Below, one piece after another: positions 43,042 through 50,826 of a stretch of 64,000 bases of DNA. Source of the DNA: Labilibaculum sp. DW002 (lineage in GTDB: Bacteria > Bacteroidota > Bacteroidia > Bacteroidales > Marinifilaceae); the NCBI RefSeq assembly GCF_029029525.1, contig NZ_JAKJSC010000004.1, positions 1 through 64,000 on the forward strand, in the 5' to 3' direction. The notes beneath the pieces are model-generated. The model made no database searches. It worked only from the letters and a program-made list of their open reading frames with translations, and had not been told where the DNA came from. The translations under genes were made by a program, and so were the position numbers. Every line of letters begins with the position of its first letter. The stretch's first letter is position 1.

Positions 43042-46000
43042 CTATTGCTTAACTATTTTCTTGCTTAGTTTTGAACCATCTTCCAATTTAAAAACAAGTA
43101 AATAGATTCCTTTTGTTAGGCCATTGCAATTAAGTTCGACACTTTGATTAGGTGAATCTAAAACCAGAATTGCCTTGCCTGATAAATTGAACAATTGAAT
43201 TTTTTCTACTTGCTTTAAATTCTCTAAATGAAGAATATCATGAACAGGATTCGGATACAATCGAAGCTCTTTGTTCAGAATGTCATTTATTCCTGTTGAT
43301 ACAGCAATTTCATCAGAATATGGACTATATGTTTTGTTACCTTGAAGAAGATCACCACTTTGTGCAATAGGAGTAACTGAGAAGCGAATGAATTTGTTTC
43401 GATCATTGCTGCCAAGCGTATAGCTTAAGCTTGTAGCACCTGAAATTGCCGTTTCATTTGAGCCATTCGTAGCATCAGCACGGTACCATTGATATAATGA
43501 GCTTCCTTCTAAATCGTCATTCACATCTGAGTAATCATAGCTTGCCGTTAAGGTTTCATCTTCACTAAAAATACCTGATAGTGAAATGTTACTAGCTATT
43601 GGAGCACTAATTATATTTGGTGTTGTTAATTGTTTTGTTGTGTAGATATGGTATTCTCCAGGATCTAATGAAATATTCATTACCTTATCGGAAACAGTTA
43701 GTGTTTCTCCAGAGAAATAATCATACCAGTCACCAGTTTTACTAAAGTTAGGTGTAATTGTACCTGCAACAACATCAAAGTTTCCAATAACTCGAACATC
43801 CATATCTGAATGGTTGATCTCAATTCTCTTTAATGCAGTATTTGTTATTAGCGTAAAATCGTCCGATTTAAATGCTTCTTCTTTCTTTTTTAGATCAATA
43901 AGAGCAGAATAAATTTGGAATAACTTCTTTCTTTCTGCAACATCTTGATATTCCCAAAGGATTGGTTTTTTCCCAACACGGCCGTTCTCATCAATTGAAA
44001 TATCATAACCAAGCTCACCAAATTGCCAAATCATTTTAGGACCAGGAGTAGCAAAGAAAATAGCTCCGGCAGTTTCGATTCTTGATAAGGCTGTTGGAAG
44101 ATCTTTTACATTGTAATCGCCGGAAGAATTACCAAACTCCAAATTTTTAACCATTAGTCTTTCTTCATCGTGACTCTCCATATAGGAAATCAATCTGGGT
44201 GCAATCCATTCTCGTTCTTTCCAAGATGTCCAGCTCAAATCGGATTTTCCATTTTCGTTAAATCCCATGGTGGCTTCGTTGTAATTATGATTGGCATTTC
44301 CCCACAAGTGAATACCATAAGCAGCCAGTTCTTTTTCTTCCTGATTTTCGGAAAGATGTTCAAATATGACTACAGCATCAGATTTTACATTCCAAATGGC
44401 TGTTGCCATTCGTCTCAGAATAGAAATTCTTTCTGCATCATAATTTCCTCCCCAAGGATCGTATTCACTATTATCAGGATCATTGCTGTGTACTTTATTC
44501 GAAAAACCTTTTGTGAAATCAAATCGATAACCATCAATATGGTATTCATCTATCCAATAGGTATTAATACGATCAACCAGTTTTTGAGTTTCCAAACTTT
44601 CGTGATTGAAGTCTGCCCCCCAGTGAGCATCGGTATTCTCAAAGTTGTGTTCGCGATTGTACCATGGGTTATCAGAACTTGGTTTACCACCTTCTTCGTA
44701 CATTCTAAAGAATGGTGACTGTCCAAAAGAATGATTTAATACCATATCCATAAGAACAGCTATACCACGTTTGTGACACTCATTAATGAATGTTTTGTAA
44801 TCATTCTTTGTTCCGTAAGCCTTGTCAGGAGCAAAGTAGAAAGCCGGATTATAACCCCACGAATCATTCCCTTCAAATTCGTTGAAAGGCATTAGCTCAA
44901 TTGCATTAACACCTAAGCGTTGCAGGTAATCAAGCGTATCGGTAACTGTTTTTAAATCTCCATCAGCTGTAAAATCACGAATGAGCAATTCATATATAAC
45001 GAGATTATCATGATCTGGCATGGTAAAATCTGTATCGTCCCACGTAAAATCTGTTTGAGCGGTTTGAAAGACTGAAGCAAATTCACTGGTTTTATCGGCT
45101 GGATATGCAATTAGATTTGGATAAACCTCATTCGTAATATATTTATCGTTCCAGGGGTCGAGTAGTTTGTCAGCATAAGGATCTGCAATTTTTATATCTC
45201 CATCTATAAAATATTGAAAAATATATTCTTTGGCTGGGGTTAGGTTATCTAAAGTCAACCAGAAATAATCACCATCTTTTTTCATTTGGTAATTATTACT
45301 TAACAACCAGTCGTTAAAATCCCCTATTGCAAAGACATACTCTTTATTAGGAGCATAAAGTTGTAGGCTAACCGAAGTGTTGGAGATGTAGTTTATACCA
45401 TCTACAAGACCTGATGGTTTCGTTTCAATCGGCGTCTCTTCACGGAAGAGTATGTTAACCGTATCTCTTACTTCTTCTGATCCTGCACTAGCAACTGCAA
45501 TTAGTTGATGAGAGCCAGCCGCATTAGGAGTATAAGAAAAATTTAATTGTGTTGATGTAGTAGAATTCATACTAACATCATCTATAAAAAGTTCTAATGA
45601 TTCACTTGATTCGGAGTTGATCGTGATAAGTGCAGATGCGGTTTTTTCAAAAACAGAATTTTCTGCAGGCCTAGCAAATTCTACATTTAAGCCTCCTTCA
45701 CTTAGGTCAACAAAAATATCTGTGCCTCCGTCACCTTTGCCCTCAATATTGGTATCTGCACTTCTAAAAACAAAAGCCAGTTTTTGTACTTTTTCTCCAG
45801 CTGTTACACCGTAGTATTCGAGTATATTAGGAGTAATAGATAAGCTCCATTTGTTATCGCCAAGTGATGTGAGTTTGTATTTTTCATTATTATCGCCCCA
45901 GGTTGGTGCGTATTTCCAATCACTATTGGATGTACTTTGGTCAGTAATTACACCAGTATGAGCATATACATCACCAGTATAATCCTTTAGTCCGCCAGTT

Positions 46001-46137
46001 CCTAAAGCGGCATCATACGTGATGGTAACTTGATTTCCTTCAGTAGGAAAACTAGGATCAGTTACAATTATTTGTCCAATACTAAGGGTTGGTATCAGAA
46101 ATAGAAAGGAAAGGAGATATGTGTATAATTTATTCAT
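43042..46137 (-). CDS. T9SS-secreted GH13 alpha-amylase
   Basis: The 1031-aa protein has a signal peptide (1-21), an N-terminal beta domain (about 22-155) and Ig-like segments to about 235. A CBM48-like domain (about 245-345, 'EYVFAIGDFNDWLLSNNYQM') precedes the GH13 barrel (about 375-770). Catalytic residues are Asp540 in 'DGYRFDFTKGF', Glu593 in 'VIFEHLSENQ' and Asp657 in 'ESHDEERL'. An all-beta domain ('SDVNDDLEGSSLYQWYRAD') follows, and the end ('LRLYPNPVHDILHLENL' to 'KKIVKQ') is a type A T9SS sorting domain. It should cut starch outside the cell. It is last in the susCDEF arm, behind a hairpin. Confidence 0.93.
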   Translation of the reverse strand: MNKLYTYLLSFLFLIPTLSIGQIIVTDPSFPTEGNQVTITYDAALGTGGLKDYTGDVYAHTGVITDQSTSNSDWKYAPTWGDNNEKYKLTSLGDNKWSLSITPNILEYYGVTAGEKVQKLAFVFRSADTNIEGKGDGGTDIFVDLSEGGLNVEFARPAENSVFEKTASALITINSESSESLELFIDDVSMNSTTSTQLNFSYTPNAAGSHQLIAVASAGSEEVRDTVNILFREETPIETKPSGLVDGINYISNTSVSLQLYAPNKEYVFAIGDFNDWLLSNNYQMKKDGDYFWLTLDNLTPAKEYIFQYFIDGDIKIADPYADKLLDPWNDKYITNEVYPNLIAYPADKTSEFASVFQTAQTDFTWDDTDFTMPDHDNLVIYELLIRDFTADGDLKTVTDTLDYLQRLGVNAIELMPFNEFEGNDSWGYNPAFYFAPDKAYGTKNDYKTFINECHKRGIAVLMDMVLNHSFGQSPFFRMYEEGGKPSSDNPWYNREHNFENTDAHWGADFNHESLETQKLVDRINTYWIDEYHIDGYRFDFTKGFSNKVHSNDPDNSEYDPWGGNYDAERISILRRMATAIWNVKSDAVVIFEHLSENQEEKELAAYGIHLWGNANHNYNEATMGFNENGKSDLSWTSWKEREWIAPRLISYMESHDEERLMVKNLEFGNSSGDYNVKDLPTALSRIETAGAIFFATPGPKMIWQFGELGYDISIDENGRVGKKPILWEYQDVAERKKLFQIYSALIDLKKKEEAFKSDDFTLITNTALKRIEINHSDMDVRVIGNFDVVAGTITPNFSKTGDWYDYFSGETLTVSDKVMNISLDPGEYHIYTTKQLTTPNIISAPIASNISLSGIFSEDETLTASYDYSDVNDDLEGSSLYQWYRADATNGSNETAISGATSLSYTLGSNDRNKFIRFSVTPIAQSGDLLQGNKTYSPYSDEIAVSTGINDILNKELRLYPNPVHDILHLENLKQVEKIQLFNLSGKAILVLDSPNQSVELNCNGLTKGIYLLVFKLEDGSKLSKKIVKQ

Positions 46138-46180
46138 AGTTAGTGTTTTCTAGATCAAATCCTTATTTTATTGGTAGGTA

Positions 46181-46212
46181 AAAAAAGAGCATACCGGAGT
46201 ATGCTCTTTTTT
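46181..46212 (-). terminator. Terminator-like hairpin between susF-like gene and amylase gene
   Basis: A perfect 14-bp stem (46181-46194 with 46199-46212) and CGGA loop are followed by T on the minus strand. It lies 12 bases after the susF-like stop and 44 before the amylase ATG, so it may limit read-through into the amylase gene. Confidence 0.85.
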
Positions 46213-46224
46213 AAGATTGAATTA

Positions 46225-48081
46225 TTAGTTTTTAGTGACAGTAGCCACATTTGTCATTGTATTCAGGGTGATTGTATAATTACCATCTTCAGTAATTGCT
46301 AAATTATCACCACCAGGAGTTAAACCATCTAATGCACCACCAAGATTTACATCCCAGCCATCATTAGCTCTAAATTTGTATGATCCACCTCCAGTTAAAT
46401 CAAGAGTTGCAGTAAATACACTATTTGTAGCATCCCATGTCATATCTGTATCGGTATCCCATCCACCAGGAGTAGCATCACCAATAAGTCCCCATCTGTT
46501 TGCAGAATAGGTGTATGTATTTGGTGTACTTAGGTCAAGTGTGATATCGTAATCAGCTTCAACATCATTTGCAATGTTATCACCACCTGCATTTAAAACT
46601 TCATTTGCAGTAGAACTACCATAGTTGATATCCCAACCATCATTAGCTCTGAATTTAAATGAACCACCAGCAAGGTGAACAGTTCCTCTCCAAGTTTGAG
46701 TTGCAGCATCGTATGATAAATTAGTGTCAGTATCCCATCCACCAGGACTAGCATCACCAATTACACCCCAATCTGTAGAAACAGCCGTGTAAGTCATTGG
46801 TGTGGTAGACATATCAACATTTAATTTATAGTATCCAGCAGGTGATTGGAAATTGCCTCCACTTGCATCTAATTCTCCTGCATTAGCACCTTCACCATAA
46901 TTAGGACCATCCCAATTTGGCTGAGAAGCAAACTTCCACTCGTTATTTGCAGTAGCCATGTAAACAAATCCTTCTAATGTAGTTGGATTATCTACTGTGT
47001 TCATTACATAAGGAGAGTCTGCAGGACTCCAATCAGCGAAAGTTGTTCCAGGATAACTTGCAGCAACATAACCTCCAGGAACGTACCAGGTTGTAATATC
47101 TGATAGTGTAGAGAAATTAATGTTATCGCCATAAGCAGTTCCTTCACTATTAGTTGCGAAGGCTCTAACATGGTATGCTTTTCCTGAAGCCAATCCAGAA
47201 AGAGCGGCAGTCATCTCACCAGTGGTGTTAGCTGCGTCTACAATCTTAGTATCTGCAGTTGTTGGATTTTCTGTCATTGAGTAAACAAAACCTCTCTCCG
47301 TAATATCCACTCCTCCAGTTACAATCACGTTACCATAAACATTAGCTTCAGTTTTCGTGATATCTCTTACACTGTCCGTAGTTAATACAGGAACACCAAT
47401 AGTAGTTGTGAATGACACTTCGCTACTGTAGGCGATTCCAACACTATTTACTGCATATGCACGTGCATAGTACATCGTATTTGGCAATAGTCCAGTTAAA
47501 TCAGCAGTAAATTCACCAATTCCTTTTCCATTTAATGTTGTGTCATTTTCGATAGTAGGAGTAAGCTCAGTATTCCAACAAACACCTTTTGATGTAACTT
47601 CTGCTTTTCCATCGTAAGGAACATTTACAGCTATTTGAGCAAAGATATCTGTAATACCTGTAGCATCAGTTGCTGTAACTGTTGCAATATTTGCAAGAGT
47701 TGAGAAAGTATCGTTTTCACCATAAATGGTATTACCATCTACAGTTATTACGTACGCTCTATAATTGTAAACAGTAAGGTTTTCTAAACCATCAACAGTA
47801 ATCCAATAAACAGCTTTTTCAACTTTATCAGCCACTTTTTTAGAATCAGCAGTTGTAGGATTTTCATTTAATCCCCATACGACTCCATATTCAGCAATAC
47901 CTTCTCCTTCTGCAACTACAATTCCACTAAGTAAAACAGAGGTAGATGTAATTCCATCATTTTTCCAGGTTGCCATTTCGGCATCCAGTTTAATCAGATC
48001 ATCTTTATCGCAACCGACAAACACTACAAAAAGAGTGATAAAGGCCAGTCCCAATAATTTTGTAATTATATTATTTTTCAT
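46225..48081 (-). CDS. SusF-like starch-binding outer-membrane lipoprotein with three FN3-like domains
   Basis: The 618-aa protein is a lipoprotein (lipobox 'FVGC', Cys24). Three FN3-like domains (about 33-130, 131-226, 232-325) repeat the pattern 'G(V/F)(V/C)(W/Y)..(E/T)NPTT' and 'YYARAYAVNS'. Three carbohydrate-binding SusE/F-type modules follow (about 328-440, 441-530, 531-618). The last two share 'GDASPGGWDTDT'/'GDATPGGWDTDT' and 'KFRANDGWD'. It should sit on the cell surface and hold starch for SusCD. Classical SusF lacks the FN3-like stalk. It follows the susE-like gene after a 67-base spacer with a hairpin. Confidence 0.88.
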   Translation of the reverse strand: MKNNIITKLLGLAFITLFVVFVGCDKDDLIKLDAEMATWKNDGITSTSVLLSGIVVAEGEGIAEYGVVWGLNENPTTADSKKVADKVEKAVYWITVDGLENLTVYNYRAYVITVDGNTIYGENDTFSTLANIATVTATDATGITDIFAQIAVNVPYDGKAEVTSKGVCWNTELTPTIENDTTLNGKGIGEFTADLTGLLPNTMYYARAYAVNSVGIAYSSEVSFTTTIGVPVLTTDSVRDITKTEANVYGNVIVTGGVDITERGFVYSMTENPTTADTKIVDAANTTGEMTAALSGLASGKAYHVRAFATNSEGTAYGDNINFSTLSDITTWYVPGGYVAASYPGTTFADWSPADSPYVMNTVDNPTTLEGFVYMATANNEWKFASQPNWDGPNYGEGANAGELDASGGNFQSPAGYYKLNVDMSTTPMTYTAVSTDWGVIGDASPGGWDTDTNLSYDAATQTWRGTVHLAGGSFKFRANDGWDINYGSSTANEVLNAGGDNIANDVEADYDITLDLSTPNTYTYSANRWGLIGDATPGGWDTDTDMTWDATNSVFTATLDLTGGGSYKFRANDGWDVNLGGALDGLTPGGDNLAITEDGNYTITLNTMTNVATVTKN

Positions 48082-48098
48082 ACTTATTTCTTTTTAGA

Positions 48099-48128
48099 AG
48101 TGTTCCGTCATTTTTCAGACAGAACACT
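48099..48128 (-). other. Intercistronic hairpin between susE- and susF-like genes
   Basis: An 11-bp stem with one G-U pair (48099-48109 with 48118-48128) surrounds an 8-base loop and has only a weak T tail. It may stabilise or process the mRNA. Confidence 0.5.
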
Positions 48129-48148
48129 ATAATTATTCACTAATACAA

Positions 48149-49180
48149 TTAGTTCTTAATAAATTCGTAAGTACCAGCGTCATCACTCAGGATTGTGAAG
48201 ATAACAGTATAGTTACCAGCTTCAGTGATTGGAATATCATTTCCAACACCACCTTGTTGAGTAGTACCTGTTAAAGCACCTTCAGTACCTTCAGTGAATC
48301 CCATATTCCAAGCCCAACCATCATTTCTTCTGAACTTGGCAGCTCCAACAACAAGGTCAATCGTAATTGTCCAGGTTTTAGTATCAGCATCGTAGTCCAT
48401 TTTTGAATCTGGAGCATCCCATCCGTTAGGAGTAGCGCTACCAACAAGTCCTATGAAATAGTTCTCATCTGTAATGGTAAGATCATTAATGTTAGCAACA
48501 ATTTTATGCCATCCAGCATCAATAACAGCTATACCAGGGCCATCTACGGCAAGCCCAGATCCACCAGCACCGTAATTAATTGCATTATCAGGATCAAGTA
48601 AAGTAAAAGCATCACCTGCTCCGAATTTTACAAAACCTTCATAGATGCCATCGCTACCTGGTGATTTAATTTTCTGAGTCTCTGATCCTGGAACAAGAAC
48701 ATCTAAACGAAGTAGTCCAAAAATAGTAACATTCCCTGTTTGAATTTCTGAGAAGTACTCTAAATCAGCAACGCCAAGACCTGCATCAGCTTCCAATACA
48801 CATCTAATTCTGAAATCTGCAGATGATGTTGCATCTTCAGGAAATCCATCTAAAAGAATTGAATTTAGTTGATTTACAGTTAATTCAATGTTATCACATG
48901 TGATTCCATTGTAAATTCGAGTTACGTTTTCAAAATTATTACCAGTAGGACATGCCTCAAGGAAATATGTCGCTGAAGCTGTAAATCCAGGTTCTACTGG
49001 AGTACAAGAAAAAACAACGCTCTGAGTTCCGTTAGCCCTAACCAGTGTTAAATCTGGTAACGATAGGGTAGGTGCAATTACAGGATCGCTCAATTCTAGT
49101 TGATCACCGTCTTTATCACAACTTGTGAAAAAGCCTAATACCCCAACCAAGGCGAATAATATTATATAATATTTTTTCAT
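48149..49180 (-). CDS. SusE-like starch-binding outer-membrane lipoprotein
   Basis: The protein is 343 aa from 'MKKYYIILFALVGVLGFFTS', a lipoprotein signal with Cys21. An in-frame ATG 66 bases upstream (49246) would overlap susD and put a non-signal sequence first, so it is rejected. The N-terminal SusE domain (about 30-140, 'VIAPTLSLPDLTLVRANGTQ') is followed by two binding modules. The last ('VGSATPNGWDAPDSKMDYD', 'KFRRNDGWAWNMG') is close to those of the SusF-like protein. It binds maltodextrin at the cell surface with SusCD and SusF. Confidence 0.88.
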   Translation of the reverse strand: MKKYYIILFALVGVLGFFTSCDKDGDQLELSDPVIAPTLSLPDLTLVRANGTQSVVFSCTPVEPGFTASATYFLEACPTGNNFENVTRIYNGITCDNIELTVNQLNSILLDGFPEDATSSADFRIRCVLEADAGLGVADLEYFSEIQTGNVTIFGLLRLDVLVPGSETQKIKSPGSDGIYEGFVKFGAGDAFTLLDPDNAINYGAGGSGLAVDGPGIAVIDAGWHKIVANINDLTITDENYFIGLVGSATPNGWDAPDSKMDYDADTKTWTITIDLVVGAAKFRRNDGWAWNMGFTEGTEGALTGTTQQGGVGNDIPITEAGNYTVIFTILSDDAGTYEFIKN

Positions 49181-49199
49181 CTTTTTTAGATTTAAATGA

Positions 49200-50816
49200 T
49201 TAATAACCATCATTTTGCTTGATGTTAGGATTTGCAGAGATCTCATCTCCAGGAATAGGGAAGATATTTAAATGGCTACTAGTACTAGTTCCATCATGAG
49301 TTCCACCTTTCCATTGCCACACATAAGCTCCACCTGTGAATTTTCCAAAACGAACTAGGTCAGTACGTCTTTGTCCTTCATAGTAGAATTCACGTGCTCG
49401 TTCATCAAGTATAAAGTCAGAAGTTAAGTCTCCAACAGTAATATTTCCACTGTCGTCTCCATAAGCTCTTTCTCTGATAAGGTTAATATCGGTAAGAGCT
49501 TCACCTGGTTTATCGGTATTGAATAAAGCTTCAGCTCTCATTAAGTAAGCATCTGCCAAACGGAACACAGGGAAATCTGTTGATGCAAAAGTAGGACTGT
49601 AATTAGCCGCTTCTGTACCATCGTGATTTTTTGCAGTAAATTTGTAAACACCTACTCCAAAGTCTCCACTTGAAGACGGAGAAGGAATATCAATTGATCG
49701 TTTTTGACCTAAGTAAATTCTTTTGTCAGGAGCAAGGGCGAATAATGGGTCCGTTGCAGGAACAGGTACATTACCATATACTGCAATCGTATCAACCAAT
49801 ATATTCATTAGATCTTTTCTTGCACGGTTACCATTCCAGTTCGTATTTGAAGTTAATCCATGGAATGTTTCAGCAGGAAGATAGGTAGCATCACTTGATG
49901 ACTGAATGATGAAAGTTGTTCCACCATTACCTTGAGTATTAAGGCCATCTTCAGCGAAAGCAAAAATCATTTCATTGTTACCATGCTGACGGTCATTATC
50001 TGCACTAAAGTTTTGTCTGTAATCTGCAGCTAAAGAATAAGCATTGCTTGCGATAACTTTATCGCAATAGATTTTACATTCATCCCACTGTGCAGTTCCT
50101 GTATAAACTTCAGCATTAAGGTAAGTTTTTGCAAGAAGCATCCAACATGTAGCTTTATCTGCTTGTGGATAGCTTGATCCTGGCTCTCCCAAATCTGGTT
50201 CAATAGCTTTCAATTCATCAATTATAAAATCGAATAGATCAGCACGTTGAATCTGTTCTGGGAAATATTTACCAACACCGTCTGCTTCGATTGTGAATGG
50301 AGGGTTTGCAAATAGATCCATTAACCAATAGTAGGCAAAAGCTCTTAAAAATCTCGCTTCGGCACGATATTTAACAACAGCAGGATCAGTATTCCCTGCA
50401 GTAACATTTAAAAAGTCATTTGCATAAGTAACACTTAAGCTTAAGCGTTGATAAACTGCAGTTAAGAATGGATTTTGAGCACTCCATGTTTGAGTATTCA
50501 AATCAGAAATACCAACATCACCCCAGGCATTAATTCCTTCGTCAGTAGTAATGGTTTGCAAGTTCCAAAGAGCTCTCATTGTAATAAAGAAACCATCATC
50601 ACTTGAAGAGATATCTGCATCACCATCACCTTGGCCAGAAATGATAAAACTTGCATACAATTTGGCCAAAGTTTGTTCCATATATGCCGGATCGTCGCCA
50701 AGATTACCTGCCAAAATTTTATTTGGATCAGTTGGCTTCACATCCAAATCATTTACGCAAGATGTATACACCATTGCAGTGATTAGGATACTGAATATTA
50801 TATATATTTTCTTCAT
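49200..50816 (-). CDS. susD: SusD/RagB-family starch-binding outer-membrane lipoprotein
   Basis: The 538-aa lipoprotein (Cys20 in 'MVYTSC') has the SusD fold of TPR-like helices: 'EQTLAKLYASFIISGQGDGD', 'RAEARFLRAFAYYWLMDLF', 'RLADAYLMRAEALFNTDKPG' and 'LDERAREFYYEGQRRTDLVR'. SusD caps the SusC channel and binds the sugar. It starts 10 bases after the susC stop, so the two are translationally coupled. The three binding and degrading partners downstream and the divergent alpha-glucan enzymes make maltodextrin the likely ligand. Confidence 0.94.
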   Translation of the reverse strand: MKKIYIIFSILITAMVYTSCVNDLDVKPTDPNKILAGNLGDDPAYMEQTLAKLYASFIISGQGDGDADISSSDDGFFITMRALWNLQTITTDEGINAWGDVGISDLNTQTWSAQNPFLTAVYQRLSLSVTYANDFLNVTAGNTDPAVVKYRAEARFLRAFAYYWLMDLFANPPFTIEADGVGKYFPEQIQRADLFDFIIDELKAIEPDLGEPGSSYPQADKATCWMLLAKTYLNAEVYTGTAQWDECKIYCDKVIASNAYSLAADYRQNFSADNDRQHGNNEMIFAFAEDGLNTQGNGGTTFIIQSSSDATYLPAETFHGLTSNTNWNGNRARKDLMNILVDTIAVYGNVPVPATDPLFALAPDKRIYLGQKRSIDIPSPSSSGDFGVGVYKFTAKNHDGTEAANYSPTFASTDFPVFRLADAYLMRAEALFNTDKPGEALTDINLIRERAYGDDSGNITVGDLTSDFILDERAREFYYEGQRRTDLVRFGKFTGGAYVWQWKGGTHDGTSTSSHLNIFPIPGDEISANPNIKQNDGY

Positions 50817-50826
50817 CTTTTGTATT

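Noticed and set aside
44170-44718. 182-codon open frame on the plus strand inside the amylase gene
   Set aside because: It is fully antisense to a well-supported GH13 gene including catalytic motifs; its composition is that of a shadow frame.
48149-49246. Longer SusE-like frame starting at 49246
   Set aside because: The extra residues overlap susD and precede a clear lipoprotein signal peptide that begins at 49180.
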